Assembly (NCBI GenBank): GCA_029287855.1 | Contig: JARFQI010000187.1 | Span: 1 to 32,671 of the forward strand | Direction of reading: 5' to 3' | Source of the DNA: Arenicellales bacterium | Lineage (GTDB): Bacteria > Pseudomonadota > Gammaproteobacteria > BMS3Bbin11 | Length of the DNA stretch: 32,671 bases | Part shown: positions 19,712 through 28,771 of the stretch, piece by piece | Layout: every line of letters begins with the position of its first letter | How positions within the stretch are numbered: the first letter of the stretch is position 1 | Program-made: the position numbers and the translations under genes | Notes under the pieces: model-generated | Database searches by the model: none | Seen by the model: the letters and a program-made list of their open reading frames with translations, nothing else | Told to the model about the DNA's origin: nothing

Positions 19712-21160
19712 ATGAACAATATTTTCGCAGACATCCAGCTTGCCATCCCGGAGATTTTTGTCTTTTCGATGGCCTGTGTAATATTGCTGGTTGACCGGTT
19801 TACCCACGAGCGTATGCCAAAAGCAAGTTTTCTGCTTACCCAGGCGACACTGCTAATTGCCCTTTATCTTAACCTCGCAGGTGCACCTGCGAGCGGCACG
19901 ATGAAGGCCTTCAATGACATGTTTATCCTCGACGGCATGGCGACACTGGTCAAGTCGATGATTTTTATCCTGACCTTTGTCGTTCTTATCTATTCTCATG
20001 ATTATATCTCTGAGCGGAAAATGTATCGTGGTGAGTATTTTGTAATTATCCTGATTGCCGTCGTCGGCATGATGGTTATGGTCTCGGCCAGCCACTTTAT
20101 TACCATCTACATTGGCCTCGAACTGCTTTCTTTGTCGCTCTATACACTGGTAGCAATGAATCGGAATTCTGACCTCGCCACTGAAGCCGCAATGAAGTAT
20201 TTTGTACTCGGTGCATTGGCCTCCGGAATGCTGCTTTATGGGATGTCGATCATCTATGGCGCCACAGGAAGCCTTGATATTGAATCGATCAGGAATGCTA
20301 TACAGGGAATGCAGTCTGATGATGTGATGCTGATGCTGGGGCTGGTCTTTATCATCGTTGGTATAGGTTTCAAGCTTGGCGTGGTTCCATTTCATATGTG
20401 GATACCGGATATTTACCAGGGCGCACCGACATCAGTTGTTTTATTTATTGGTACGGCGCCGAAGATAGCCGCATTTGCCTTCGTCATGCGTTTGCTGGTC
20501 GATGGTTTCCAGGCCCTGGCCGTCAGCTGGTCTGAAATGCTGACCATTTTTGCCATACTCTCGATGGGTATGGGGAACATCGTCGCGATAGCACAGACTA
20601 ATTTAAAGCGCATGCTGGCATATTCTACAATTTCACATATGGGCTATTTCATGCTGGGAATCTTAAGTGCCAACCCGAATGGATATAGCGCATCACTTTT
20701 CTATGTGATTATATATTCATTTACCACCATGGCGGCGTTTGGCCTGATTATCATGATGTCCAGGGCAGGCTTTGAAGCAGAAGAAATAAGTGATTACAAG
20801 GGGCTTAATAAGCGCCACCCGTGGTTCGCATTCATGGTCGCACTGGTGATGTTCTCAATGGCCGGGATCCCGCCGACAGTCGGTTTCTTCGCCAAGCTTT
20901 CAGTCATTCAGGCTCTGGTTGATGTGGATAAATACTGGCTAGCCGTTGTAGCTGTATTATTTGCCGTTATCGGTGCCTATTATTATCTCAGGGTTGTTAA
21001 AACGCTTTATTTCGACAAACCCGAAACCAGTGAACCCATATCAGCAAATATTGGTATGCAGTTTGTGCTGACTGTTAATGTTTTTGCCTTGCTTCTTATC
21101 ATGCCATGGATTGGTGTTATTATGGACATTTGCAGTGAAGCAATTAGTAAAATGGGCTAA
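19712..21160 (+). CDS. nuoN: NADH-quinone oxidoreductase subunit N
   Basis: NuoN (ND2 homologue) is the antiporter-like pump subunit next to NuoK. The helix-5 glutamate E137 (GLELLSLSLYTLVAMNR) and helix-7 lysine K221 (GIGFKLGVVPFHMWIPDIYQGAP) are present. The frame is open back to 19640 within nuoM, but ATG 19712 (MNNIFADIQLAIPE) starts right after the nuoM stop and gives 482 residues, the normal size. Last gene of the 14-gene complex I operon; a lipoprotein gene starts 37 bases after the stop with no terminator between. Confidence 0.96.
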   Translation: MNNIFADIQLAIPEIFVFSMACVILLVDRFTHERMPKASFLLTQATLLIALYLNLAGAPASGTMKAFNDMFILDGMATLVKSMIFILTFVVLIYSHDYISERKMYRGEYFVIILIAVVGMMVMVSASHFITIYIGLELLSLSLYTLVAMNRNSDLATEAAMKYFVLGALASGMLLYGMSIIYGATGSLDIESIRNAIQGMQSDDVMLMLGLVFIIVGIGFKLGVVPFHMWIPDIYQGAPTSVVLFIGTAPKIAAFAFVMRLLVDGFQALAVSWSEMLTIFAILSMGMGNIVAIAQTNLKRMLAYSTISHMGYFMLGILSANPNGYSASLFYVIIYSFTTMAAFGLIIMMSRAGFEAEEISDYKGLNKRHPWFAFMVALVMFSMAGIPPTVGFFAKLSVIQALVDVDKYWLAVVAVLFAVIGAYYYLRVVKTLYFDKPETSEPISANIGMQFVLTVNVFALLLIMPWIGVIMDICSEAISKMG

Positions 21161-21197
21161 CTGGAAAATGAATAGAAATTTTTACGAGGTGATAGTG

Positions 21198-21530
21198 TTG
21201 AAGACATTTAATAAGATTAAGCTGGGTATATTGCTTCCTCTTCTGCTGCTGGGTGTTTCCGGATGTTCCAGCTACGGTGCTGCGAGATTATTGTCAGAGC
21301 CATCGGGTGCTGAAGTTGTTAATCTCGAGGATGAATCATTGTTAGGGACAACCCCGGTCATGGTTCACTGGAAAAATGATAGAGAAGAATCGAAGTTAAT
21401 TACAGTACGTTTCCATAAAGCTGGATATGACGACAAAGTGACCGCCTTCTGGGTGAATATGCGGCATAGTTCTCGCGCCAAGGCTGAAAAAGAGCCGCAG
21501 CCAGTTAAAGTTGAGTTGAAAAAACAGTAG
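21198..21530 (+). CDS. Small PEGA-like lipoprotein
   Basis: Predicted lipoprotein of 110 residues. Start chosen at TTG 21198 because GAGGTGA (21186-21192) precedes it and it gives a compact signal peptide (KTFNKIK, hydrophobic LGILLPLLLLG, lipobox VSGC with Cys23). ATG 21168 would add ten residues to the n-region. The mature part resembles a PEGA domain: SEPSGAEVV, then LLGTTPV, then ITVRFHKAGYDDK. The end is Lys/Glu-rich. The next gene encodes a paralogue, sharing SEPxG, LGTTP and the VRxxKxGY(F)D pattern. Function unknown; PEGA domains are usually extracytoplasmic. No terminator separates it from nuoN, so it may be read through from the nuo operon. Confidence 0.8.
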   Translation: MKTFNKIKLGILLPLLLLGVSGCSSYGAARLLSEPSGAEVVNLEDESLLGTTPVMVHWKNDREESKLITVRFHKAGYDDKVTAFWVNMRHSSRAKAEKEPQPVKVELKKQ

Positions 21531-21542
21531 GAGAACTGGACA

Positions 21543-21908
21543 GTGAAACCAAATTTCGGTCTATTAGCTATTTCAATGACGCTGCTTGTGTCTTCCTGCA
21601 GCAGTGCCCCAAAACCTGTGCCTATCAAGATTTATTCTGAACCAGCTGGCGGTTATGTTATCTACCGGCTTGATAATGAGGCCGAGGCTGATGCACCCTG
21701 GATCTATCTTGGCACCACACCACTGGAATCTACTTTAGTGGTAGAGGATGATGTGGCAAAGAAGACCAGGAAGCTGAGTATTCGCGTCATGAAAGAAGGT
21801 TATTTCGATATGAATAAAGACTGGCAGACCGAAAAAGTTAAGCAGGAGTTCGATGAACGCAATATGCTTTTCTGGAATCCCAGCCTGATACGACACAAAA
21901 CACAGTAA
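21543..21908 (+). CDS. Small PEGA-like lipoprotein, paralogue of the preceding gene
   Basis: Predicted 121-residue lipoprotein. The start is GTG 21543 with AGGAG at 21529-21533, nine bases upstream and overlapping the preceding stop. The signal peptide ends in lipobox VSSC with Cys19, followed by SSAPKP. The mature part shows a PEGA-like pattern (IYSEPAGGYVIYR, IYLGTTPLESTLVV, LSIRVMKEGYFDMNKD) with an insertion between the first two blocks. It ends in an aromatic/charged tail (NMLFWNPSLIRHKTQ). Only 12 bases separate it from its paralogue, so the two form a pair, probably from tandem duplication and divergence. I do not recognise a named family beyond PEGA-like. Confidence 0.8.
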   Translation: MKPNFGLLAISMTLLVSSCSSAPKPVPIKIYSEPAGGYVIYRLDNEAEADAPWIYLGTTPLESTLVVEDDVAKKTRKLSIRVMKEGYFDMNKDWQTEKVKQEFDERNMLFWNPSLIRHKTQ

Positions 21909-21946
21909 CAATCTCCAGCTTTTAGAGAATTAAATGTAATCCGATG

Positions 21947-21975
21947 TTGAAAAATCATGCTGGCATGAGTATGAT
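21947..21975 (+). promoter_or_regulatory. Strong sigma-70 promoter of the initiator tRNA gene
   Basis: TTGAAA (21947-21952) and TATGAT (21970-21975), each 5 of 6 to consensus, are exactly 17 bases apart. The predicted start near 21982 is about 7 bases before the mature tRNA. The discriminator between -10 and start (GCCCTC, 21976-21981) is GC-rich, a feature of stringently controlled stable-RNA promoters. Confidence 0.75.
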
Positions 21976-21988
21976 GCCCTCCGTCTGA

Positions 21989-22065
<77 letters not shown>

Positions 22066-22081
22066 AGTTTAATAAAAATAA

Positions 22082-22109
22082 GGCCCCGCAATGCGGGGTC
22101 TTGTTTTTT
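22082..22109 (+). terminator. Intrinsic terminator after tRNA-fMet
   Basis: GGCCCCGC (22082-22089) pairs with GCGGGGTC (22093-22100) around a 3-base loop AAT: eight pairs, one of them G.T. TTGTTTTTT follows (22101-22109). It separates the tRNA unit from rimP, as terminators between metY and rimP do in E. coli. Confidence 0.88.
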
Positions 22110-22151
22110 CGGGCTCTGATTGATGCAGTAGTAGTTCATTGACGATGAATT

Positions 22152-22180
22152 CTGATCTCTCGGTGTGCGACTGATATTTT
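22152..22180 (+). promoter_or_regulatory. Possible extended -10 promoter of rimP-nusA-infB
   Basis: TGATATTTT (22172-22180) fits an extended -10 (TGN-TATTTT). The matching -35 position, CTGATC (22152-22157), is poor. rimP starts 23 bases later. Some promoter is expected here because a strong terminator lies upstream. Confidence 0.28.
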
Positions 22181-22202
22181 GCTCAGGTCATGGTTTGGCT
22201 GA

Positions 22203-22664
22203 ATGGATAGACTGGAAAAGAAACTTAACGATATGTTTGAGCCGGTGATTGAATCAATGGCTTATGAATTGATTGGCGTAGAATTAACCGGCAGCGGAAA
22301 TGGCACTATCCTGCGTATTTACATAGATGCAGAGAAAGGAATAACCGTTGATGACTGCCAGGCTGTCAGTTATCAGGTCAGCGGTATTCTCGATGTTGAA
22401 GATCCATTGCAAAATCATTACACATTGGAGGTTTCATCTCCTGGTCTCGACCGGCCACTGGTAAAGCCAGAGCATTTTAAGCAGTTTATCGGCGAATTAG
22501 TAAAAATACGTAGTACTGAAGCTGTTCTTGGAAGGAAAAACTTCAAGGGCATACTTGAATCTTTTGATGGCGAGTATCTGTACGTTGCAGTCGACAATGA
22601 GGTGTATGAAATACCGTTTGATATTGTGGAAAAAGCAAATCTGGTACCAATATTGGATAGTTAG
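22203..22664 (+). CDS. rimP: Ribosome maturation factor RimP
   Basis: RimP is a cytoplasmic factor needed for maturation of the 30S subunit. The 153-residue protein has the two-domain layout: an alpha/beta N-terminal domain with the signature SSPGLDRPL at 78-86, and a small C-terminal SH3-like barrel from about residue 90 (VKIRSTEAVLGRKNFKGILESFDGE...VDNEVYEIPFDIVEKANLVP). First gene of the rimP-nusA-infB-rbfA-truB-rpsO-pnp cluster; the stop is 11 bases before nusA. Confidence 0.97.
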   Translation: MDRLEKKLNDMFEPVIESMAYELIGVELTGSGNGTILRIYIDAEKGITVDDCQAVSYQVSGILDVEDPLQNHYTLEVSSPGLDRPLVKPEHFKQFIGELVKIRSTEAVLGRKNFKGILESFDGEYLYVAVDNEVYEIPFDIVEKANLVPILDS

Positions 22665-22675
22665 CGAGGCTTGTT

Positions 22676-24172
22676 ATGCAAAATGAAATTCTCATGATGG
22701 CTGATGCCGTTTCACGCGAGAAAGGGCTTGATAAGGAAGTCATCTTTCAGGCAATTGAGGCTGCTCTTGCAGCAGCGACCTGCAAGCTGAATCCATTGGA
22801 TATTGACGCCAGGGTGGATATAGACAGGGCAACGGGTGAGTATAAAAGCTACCGTGTGTGGGAAATCATTGATGATGAGACACTGGAAGAGGGCAAAGGG
22901 CTTGAGTCTCCAGACAAGCAGTTGTTATTGAGTAGTACCAGGGACGACTATCCTGAGCTGGGCGCCGGTGACGTTATTGAAGAAAGCATTGATGCTGTTG
23001 CATTTGGTCGCATTGCTGCACAGGCTGCCAAGCAGGTAATCATGCAGAAGGTCCGCGAGGCCGAGCGTGAGCAGATTGTCAGGGATTTTGAAGATCGTCA
23101 GGGTGAAATGGTTACCGGTATTGTAAAAGGCATGGAACGCGGTGATGCAATTATAGAAATCAATGGTACTGAGGCACTGTTGCCCAAGCGTAACATGATC
23201 CCCAGAGAAGGTTTGCGTAAAGGTGACCGGATTAGGGCTATCCTGGAAGAGGTTCGATATGCAACCCGTGGCCCGCAGTTGTTACTTAGTCGGGTTTCAC
23301 CGGAATTACTGATTAAATTGTTTGAGCTTGAAGTGCCAGAGGTAGGTGAAGGCCTGATTAAGATTCACGGTGCAGCAAGAGATCCGGGTTCGCGTGCAAA
23401 GATTGCAGTGCAATCAATGGATACCCGCATTGATCCCGTAGGAGCCTGTGTTGGTATGAGGGGGTCACGCGTACAAAGTGTTTCCAACGAGATTGCTGGA
23501 GAGCGGGTGGATATCATTAAATGGTCACCCGAGATACCTGAATTTGTCATTAATGCTTTAGCCCCGGCTGAAATACTTTCAATCATGGTTGACGAAGAAG
23601 GCCATTCCATTGATGTGATTGTTGATGAAACACAGCTGGCCCAGGCAATAGGCCGCAATGGTCAGAATGTTCAGCTTGCATCGAAACTTACTGACTGGGT
23701 GCTAAATGTCATGTCGGAGAGTGGAGCTGAAGAAAAGGGCCAGGGCGAAGCACAGAAGCTGGTCGAAATGTTCTCAAAACAGCTTGATGTCGATGAAGAT
23801 GTTGCGTCAATCCTGGTTCAGGAAGGCTTTACTTCTGTCATGGAAGTGGCCTATGTACCGAGACAGGAGATGGAAGAGATTGATGAGTTTGATGATGCAT
23901 TGATCGATGAATTGCGCAATCGTGCTGCTGATGCTTTGCTGACTTCGGCAATTGCAGAAGAAGAAGTGCTGCAAAAAGCGGTGCCAGCAGCAGATCTTCT
24001 GGCTCTTGATGGTATGGATGAGCACACAGCTAAAGTCCTTGCCAGTAATGGTATTGTATCCCAGGAAGATCTTGCTGAACTTGCAGTTGATGAGCTGCTA
24101 GAAATTCAGGAAATGGATGAAGAGCAGGCAAAAAAATTGATTATGGCTGCCAGGGCGCCCTGGTTTGAGTAA
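22676..24172 (+). CDS. nusA: Transcription termination/antitermination protein NusA
   Basis: NusA binds RNA polymerase and nascent RNA, modulating pausing, termination and antitermination. Domains in order: N-terminal RNAP-binding domain (about 1-125), S1 domain (about 135-200, GEMVTGIVKGMERGDAIIEI), KH1 with GMRG (260-263), KH2 with GRNG (326-329), then two acidic helix-hairpin-helix repeats (about 365-425 and 440-498) that in E. coli bind the RNAP alpha subunit and autoinhibit. Length 498, near E. coli (495). GAGG at 22666-22669 lies six bases before the ATG. Confidence 0.98.
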   Translation: MQNEILMMADAVSREKGLDKEVIFQAIEAALAAATCKLNPLDIDARVDIDRATGEYKSYRVWEIIDDETLEEGKGLESPDKQLLLSSTRDDYPELGAGDVIEESIDAVAFGRIAAQAAKQVIMQKVREAEREQIVRDFEDRQGEMVTGIVKGMERGDAIIEINGTEALLPKRNMIPREGLRKGDRIRAILEEVRYATRGPQLLLSRVSPELLIKLFELEVPEVGEGLIKIHGAARDPGSRAKIAVQSMDTRIDPVGACVGMRGSRVQSVSNEIAGERVDIIKWSPEIPEFVINALAPAEILSIMVDEEGHSIDVIVDETQLAQAIGRNGQNVQLASKLTDWVLNVMSESGAEEKGQGEAQKLVEMFSKQLDVDEDVASILVQEGFTSVMEVAYVPRQEMEEIDEFDDALIDELRNRAADALLTSAIAEEEVLQKAVPAADLLALDGMDEHTAKVLASNGIVSQEDLAELAVDELLEIQEMDEEQAKKLIMAARAPWFE

Positions 24173-24236
24173 ATCAGTAAAGCCAGCAGACAAAATAGTA
24201 AGGTTATTAGAGTAGAATATACCGAATTTTCGTAAT

Positions 24237-24253
24237 TACCCTCAATCAGGGTA
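24237..24253 (+). promoter_or_regulatory. Hairpin just upstream of the infB ribosome-binding site
   Basis: TACCCT (24237-24242) and AGGGTA (24248-24253) form a perfect 6-bp stem with loop CAATC. It ends against the purine-rich ribosome-binding region (24254-24265) of infB and has no T-tract, so it is not an intrinsic terminator. Possibly a translation control or RNA-processing element; function inferred from position only. Confidence 0.4.
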
Positions 24254-24265
24254 GAGAGAAGAGAG

Positions 24266-26794
24266 ATGTCAGAGACCAATATTAAAAGTTTTGCACAGAA
24301 AATCGGTGTCGAGCCAGAACACTTGCTGAAGCAGTTGACTGCGGCGGGCATTAAAGGCAAAAAAGTTGGTGATGATCTGACCAACGACGAAAAAATGGTC
24401 TTGCTGAAACACCTCAGCGGAAATAACGATGCAGAGCTGCCTAAGTCCCGCAGCAAGATAACGCTAAACAGAAGAACAACAAGTGAAATTCGCCAGACCT
24501 CACGCACCGGCAGTGCCCATGCAGTACAGGTTGTGGTGAGAAAGAAGCGAACTTTTGTAAATAAAGGTGTGATTGACGAAGCCCAGGCGCAGGAAGAAGA
24601 AAAGATCAAGCTGGAGCAAGAAAAAGAGCAGCAAAAGCTGGCCGAAATTAATGCAGCAAAAGAAGCAGAACTGGCCGCAAAGAAAGCGGCAGAAGAAGCG
24701 GAGGCGAGGGCGAAAGCAGAGGCTGAGGCTGAGCAGGCAAGGCTGGCTGAAGCTGAGAAAGCTGCCAAACAACAGGCGATAAAGAAAGAAGTTCCGCCAC
24801 CGGTAGAACAGCCGAAGAAGAGCGCAGGACCGCGGCCAGGTAAACAGACCCCGGCAAAGAAAGAGAAATCAAGCCAGCACCGCGATAAGGGAAGTTTTGA
24901 AAAAGAACGCGAACAGCTTCATGTTGCACCGGGCAAGGGCGGGAAACGACGTAAGCCCAAGCGCAGAGGGAATCAAAAAGTACAAACAAGCATCACCGAT
25001 CAGCACGTTTTTGAAAAACCGACTGAACCTGTAGTACGCGAGGTGGAAATCCCTGAAACGATCACCGTCGCAGACCTGGCAGCGGCTATGTCCGTCAAGG
25101 CAGGGGAAGTTATCAAAGCCCTGATGGGAATGGGTATGATGGTGACGATTAACCAGATGCTTGATACCGATACCGCGACACTGGTAGTTGAAGAAATGGG
25201 GCATGTCGCCAAAGAAGCGAAACCTGACACTCCCGAGGACATCTTCTCGCAACAGGAAAGTGGTGAGCATGAACTTAAATCCCGTTATCCGATTGTAACG
25301 GTAATGGGACACGTTGATCATGGTAAAACATCGCTGTTGGACTATATTCGGGAAACACGCGTAGCCAGTGGTGAAGCCGGTGGCATCACTCAGCATATCG
25401 GTGCCTATCATGTTAAAACCGACCAGGGCGGCATGACCTTTCTTGATACGCCTGGCCATGAGGCCTTTAGTGCCATGCGTGCACGTGGTGCACAGGCTAC
25501 GGATATCGTCATTATTGTTGTGGCTGCCGACGATGGTGTTAAACCTCAAACCATCGAGGCCATACACCATGCACGTACCGCCGGTGTCCCGATCGTTATT
25601 GCGATCAACAAGATAGACAAGGAAGGCGCAGACCCCGAGCGGGTAAAATCAGAATTGAGCACCCATGACGTGTTTGTTGAAGACTATGGCGGAGATGTCA
25701 TGTCTGTTAACGTTTCAGCGCATACCGGTGAAGGAATTGATAGCCTGCTTGAAAGTGTCCTGCTGACATCCGAGATACTTGAGTTGCAGGCGCCTGTAAC
25801 TGGGCCGCTGAAAGGCATGGTCGTTGAAGCACGCCTGGATAAGGGTCGCGGTCCGGTGGCAACTGTGCTGGTCCTGGAAGGTACCCTGAATAAAGGTGAT
25901 ATTCTGATTGCCGGACAGGAAAGCGGAAAAGTCCGCGCTATGTATGACGATACCGGCAAGTCGATCAAGCATGCAGGGCCGTCAATGCCTGTCGAGCTGC
26001 TTGGCCTGTCAGGTGTCCCAACCGCCGGTGATGAAGTACTGGTAGCACGTGATGAGCGTATGGCGCGCGAAATTGCGATGTACCGTAAGAGTAAGGCAAA
26101 GGAATCGAAGCTTGCCCGTCAGCAGGCCAGTAAGCTGGAAAATATCTTCCAGAATATGGAAGACTCACAGACAGAAAAGAAGACCCTCAATCTTCTGGTG
26201 AAGGCCGATGTACAGGGCTCAGTTGAAGCACTAAGTCAGTCCCTGGAAAAAATGTCTTCAGACGAGGTCAAGGTCAACGTTATACATGGCATGGTTGGTG
26301 GTATATCAGAATCTGATGTCAACCTCGCGCTGGCTTCAGAAGCCATCATTATTGCTTTCAATGTACGTGCTGACATGGCCGCCAGGAAGCTGATTGAAAA
26401 TGAAGGTGTTGAGGTTTATTACTACAAGGTCATCTACGATGCTGTCGATCAGGTTAAGGCCGCGATTGAAGGCATGCTGTCACCAGAGGTCAAGGAAGAA
26501 ATAACCGGTCTGGCAGAAGTGCGCGATGTATTCGTAGTTTCAAAAGTTGGCGCGATTGCCGGCTGTATGGTCCTCGAAGGATCGATTAAACGAAATAATC
26601 CGGTACGTGTTCTGCGTGATAATGTGGTGATATTTGAAGGTAAACTCGATTCACTGCGCAGATTCAAGGATGACGCGAACGAAGTCAAAGCAGGTCTTGA
26701 ATGTGGCATCGGGGTAAAAAATTATAACGACATCAAGGTCGGTGACCAGATCGAAGTCTTCGAAGTGGTTGAAACGAAAAGAACACTGGATTAG
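24266..26794 (+). CDS. infB: Translation initiation factor IF-2
   Basis: IF-2 is the GTPase that brings fMet-tRNA to the 30S subunit and promotes subunit joining. The 842-residue protein has an IF2_N domain (about 1-50), a long Lys/Glu/Ala-rich coiled region (about 105-185), a basic linker, a second IF2_N domain (about 260-310), the G domain with G1 GHVDHGKT 348-355, G3 DTPGH 394-398, G4 NKID 448-451 and G5 SAHTG about 484-488, and C-terminal domains II-IV including the fMet-tRNA-binding C2. An initiator tRNA gene lies in the same neighbourhood. The ATG follows a GAGAGAAGAGAG tract acting as ribosome-binding site. Confidence 0.98.
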   Translation: MSETNIKSFAQKIGVEPEHLLKQLTAAGIKGKKVGDDLTNDEKMVLLKHLSGNNDAELPKSRSKITLNRRTTSEIRQTSRTGSAHAVQVVVRKKRTFVNKGVIDEAQAQEEEKIKLEQEKEQQKLAEINAAKEAELAAKKAAEEAEARAKAEAEAEQARLAEAEKAAKQQAIKKEVPPPVEQPKKSAGPRPGKQTPAKKEKSSQHRDKGSFEKEREQLHVAPGKGGKRRKPKRRGNQKVQTSITDQHVFEKPTEPVVREVEIPETITVADLAAAMSVKAGEVIKALMGMGMMVTINQMLDTDTATLVVEEMGHVAKEAKPDTPEDIFSQQESGEHELKSRYPIVTVMGHVDHGKTSLLDYIRETRVASGEAGGITQHIGAYHVKTDQGGMTFLDTPGHEAFSAMRARGAQATDIVIIVVAADDGVKPQTIEAIHHARTAGVPIVIAINKIDKEGADPERVKSELSTHDVFVEDYGGDVMSVNVSAHTGEGIDSLLESVLLTSEILELQAPVTGPLKGMVVEARLDKGRGPVATVLVLEGTLNKGDILIAGQESGKVRAMYDDTGKSIKHAGPSMPVELLGLSGVPTAGDEVLVARDERMAREIAMYRKSKAKESKLARQQASKLENIFQNMEDSQTEKKTLNLLVKADVQGSVEALSQSLEKMSSDEVKVNVIHGMVGGISESDVNLALASEAIIIAFNVRADMAARKLIENEGVEVYYYKVIYDAVDQVKAAIEGMLSPEVKEEITGLAEVRDVFVVSKVGAIAGCMVLEGSIKRNNPVRVLRDNVVIFEGKLDSLRRFKDDANEVKAGLECGIGVKNYNDIKVGDQIEVFEVVETKRTLD

Positions 26795-26805
26795 TACACT
26801 AAGTA

Positions 26806-27171
26806 ATGCCAAAGGACTTTAGCCGTTCCTCCCGTGTCGCCGAGGTTATCCAGCGTGAGGTCGCGTATATTCTTCAGCAGGAGATGAATGATCCGCGCGC
26901 TTCAGCGGTGACGATCACCCATGCAACAGTGACCAGGGACATGTCCTTTGCCCGAATTTATTTCATCATGCAAGGTGATGAGGATGACGTGAAAGCGACG
27001 GAGAAAGTCCTCAACAAGGCTTCCGGTTTTATTCGTCACGAACTGTCAACTCGTGTCGAACTGCGCCATATTCCAAAATTGATATTTACCTATGATCAGT
27101 CAATCGAACGAGGCATCCGAATTGGCAAGTTGATTGAGGATGTTATGAAGGACGAGCCTGACAATTCATGA
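26806..27171 (+). CDS. rbfA: 30S ribosome-binding factor RbfA
   Basis: RbfA is a cold-shock-associated type-II KH protein that binds immature 30S subunits near the 5' end of 16S rRNA and supports processing. The 121-residue protein has the expected start (SRSSRVAEVIQREVAYILQ), NDPR (28-31), the central VTRDMSFARIYF strand and RHIPKLIFTYDQSIERGIRI near the end. It starts 11 bases after infB; the Shine-Dalgarno is weak. truB follows after 160 bases. Confidence 0.96.
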   Translation: MPKDFSRSSRVAEVIQREVAYILQQEMNDPRASAVTITHATVTRDMSFARIYFIMQGDEDDVKATEKVLNKASGFIRHELSTRVELRHIPKLIFTYDQSIERGIRIGKLIEDVMKDEPDNS

Positions 27172-27205
27172 CCAGGTTAGCCGAGTCAATATCAATATCT
27201 ATTAG

Positions 27206-27235
27206 TTAACAGTGTTTCACATATCCAGCTATACC
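27206..27235 (+). promoter_or_regulatory. Possible truB promoter
   Basis: TTAACA (27206-27211; 5 of 6) and TATACC (27230-27235; 4 of 6) are 18 bases apart in the 160-base rbfA-truB gap, which holds nothing else I can identify. Weak support. Confidence 0.22.
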
Positions 27236-27331
27236 CCAGGCTTTTTAACCTAGTTAATGATTGATGATAAATAGCAGTTTGCCAGACCTTGCGTCAGCCT
27301 TGCTGCCATGAAATATGAGTGTTGTAGATAA

Positions 27332-28243
27332 ATGAGCAGGCAGTCGCAGAGCCATCTTGATCCGGTCGATGGTATTCTTCTGTTAGACAAGGACACGGGT
27401 CTTTCTTCCAACAGGGCTCTGCAGCAGGTAAAGCGCCTGTTCAATGCCAGGAAAGCCGGACACACAGGCAGCCTGGATCCGCTTGCCAGTGGCTTATTAC
27501 CACTATGCTTCGGCGAAGCAACCAAGTTAAGCCAGTATCTGCTTGATTCAGATAAACGGTACCTGACTACATTCAAGCTTGGCGAAACAACCACTACTGG
27601 TGATGTCGAAGGTGAAGTCATCGCTCGACAGGTGGTAGGTATTTCTGAACAGCAACTGCAGCAGGCATTGACTAACTTTAGTGGAGTCTTTCAACAGGTC
27701 CCGCCAATGTACTCGGCGCTGAAAAAAAACGGTCAGCCGTTGTACAAGCTTGCCCGCCAGGGAATTGAAATAGAGCGCAAGCCGCGCACCGTTGAAATTC
27801 TTGATCTCACAGTGATTAATTTTGATGGCGAGTGGGTTGAACTGGATGTTCATTGCTCAAAAGGTTTTTACATTCGCAGCCTCGCTTTTGATCTGGGTGA
27901 GGCTCTGGGATGTGGCGCTCATGTTACAGAACTGAGAAGGACATCTGTTGGTAAATTCAATATTGAAGGTGCGATAAAATTCGCAGATTTAGAAAGAATG
28001 GACAATCAGCAGCGTCAGAAGCAGTTGCTGCCGGTAGACGCGGGTATCGTCAACATGCCTATCGTTAACTTAACCGAGGATGTATCTCACTACTTCTGCC
28101 AGGGCCAGGAAGTGCGAACAGCAGACAGCACGGCAGTGGGACTGGTACGGGTCTATCATGAAGCAGGCGGAATACTCGGCATAGGGGAGGCAATGCCTGG
28201 TAGAAGAGTAAAACCAAAGAGATTGCTCAATACATACAGATGA
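27332..28243 (+). CDS. truB: tRNA pseudouridine(55) synthase TruB
   Basis: TruB converts U55 in the T-loop of nearly all elongator tRNAs to pseudouridine and also acts as a tRNA chaperone. The catalytic aspartate is D49 in HTGSLDPLASG (44-54). GILLLDK (14-20) and the QQVPPMYSALKKNGQPLYKLAR segment (about 116-137) are conserved. Later blocks VHCSKGFYIRSLAFDLG and CGAHVTELRRTSVG lead to a C-terminal PUA-like domain. Length 303 (314 in E. coli). No strong Shine-Dalgarno precedes ATG 27332. Confidence 0.97.
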   Translation: MSRQSQSHLDPVDGILLLDKDTGLSSNRALQQVKRLFNARKAGHTGSLDPLASGLLPLCFGEATKLSQYLLDSDKRYLTTFKLGETTTTGDVEGEVIARQVVGISEQQLQQALTNFSGVFQQVPPMYSALKKNGQPLYKLARQGIEIERKPRTVEILDLTVINFDGEWVELDVHCSKGFYIRSLAFDLGEALGCGAHVTELRRTSVGKFNIEGAIKFADLERMDNQQRQKQLLPVDAGIVNMPIVNLTEDVSHYFCQGQEVRTADSTAVGLVRVYHEAGGILGIGEAMPGRRVKPKRLLNTYR

Positions 28244-28270
28244 GAATATATACAGGTATAAATACATAAT

Positions 28271-28306
28271 AAAAACATGTAGATATACTATAATTATCAT
28301 GTTTTT
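28271..28306 (+). terminator. AT-rich hairpin after truB, possible weak terminator
   Basis: AAAAACATG (28271-28279) and CATGTTTTT (28298-28306) form a perfect 9-bp inverted repeat around an 18-base loop, followed by CTTT. The A-tract/T-tract arms look like a weak bidirectional terminator 28 bases after truB. The stem is mostly A-T with a long loop, so efficiency is doubtful. Confidence 0.35.
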
Positions 28307-28340
28307 CTTTGTCTGGCACTTCGTCCTGGCAATGTTTGTT

Positions 28341-28368
28341 TTGAATCAGAAATGGCTGTGAATATATT
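28341..28368 (+). promoter_or_regulatory. Possible rpsO promoter
   Basis: TTGAAT (28341-28346; 4 of 6) and TATATT (28363-28368; 5 of 6) are 16 bases apart. A start near 28375 would give an 88-base rpsO leader. E. coli rpsO also has its own promoter and a long leader used for S15 autoregulation. Confidence 0.38.
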
Positions 28369-28462
28369 GCCTGCATTTAAAGTTGAGGAATACATGGTAC
28401 GCAGGTAGAATACGCGGGTTTTATTGACCGTAACTTGCAAGAATTATCCAGAGAGGAAAAAA

Positions 28463-28732
28463 ATGGCCTTGAATGCAGAAACAAAGGCGAAGATTGTTGA
28501 AGACTATCAGACTGGTGGCACTGACACCGGTTCGCCAGAAGTACAGGTTGCCCTTATGACCGCACGGATCGCTGATCTCACCGGCCATTTCAAAGAGCAC
28601 ATCCATGATCATCACTCACGTCAGGGTCTGTTGCGCCTGGTAAGCAAGCGCCGCAAGTTGCTTGATTATCTGAAGAGCAGGGATTCTGAGCGCTACCGTA
28701 CATTGATCTCACGTCTGGGTCTGCGTAAGTAG
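28463..28732 (+). CDS. rpsO: 30S ribosomal protein S15
   Basis: S15 is a primary 16S rRNA-binding protein of the 30S platform; in E. coli it also represses its own mRNA. The 89-residue length equals the family norm, with the signature [10 protein letters not shown] at 48-57, [10 protein letters not shown] 61-70 and C-terminus LISRLGLRK. The frame is open 13 codons upstream to ATG 28424, but the ATG at 28463 gives the family start ([11 protein letters not shown]) and has GAGG (28453-28456) at the right distance. pnp follows 68 bases downstream, as in E. coli. Confidence 0.98.
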   Translation: MALNAETKAKIVEDYQTGGTDTGSPEVQVALMTARIADLTGHFKEHIHDHHSRQGLLRLVSKRRKLLDYLKSRDSERYRTLISRLGLRK

Positions 28733-28771
28733 TCACAGCGTTTTTAACCAGTAAGGTTTATATAAAGTCAG

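Noticed and set aside
24106-24768. 220-residue minus-strand open frame opposite nusA/infB
   Set aside because: Ser/Ala/Phe-rich low complexity caused by the Lys/Glu/Ala-rich coding of IF-2 on the other strand; no start signal or family resemblance.
24869-25570. 233-residue minus-strand open frame opposite infB
   Set aside because: Lies entirely over the conserved IF-2 linker and G domain; no recognisable domains, so a shadow of infB.
28424-28450. TTGACC (28424-28429) as a -35 element for rpsO
   Set aside because: Any -10 at proper spacing would overlap the rpsO ribosome-binding site.
28424-28462. Upstream extension of rpsO
   Set aside because: S15 is 89 residues in the family and the good Shine-Dalgarno serves ATG 28463.
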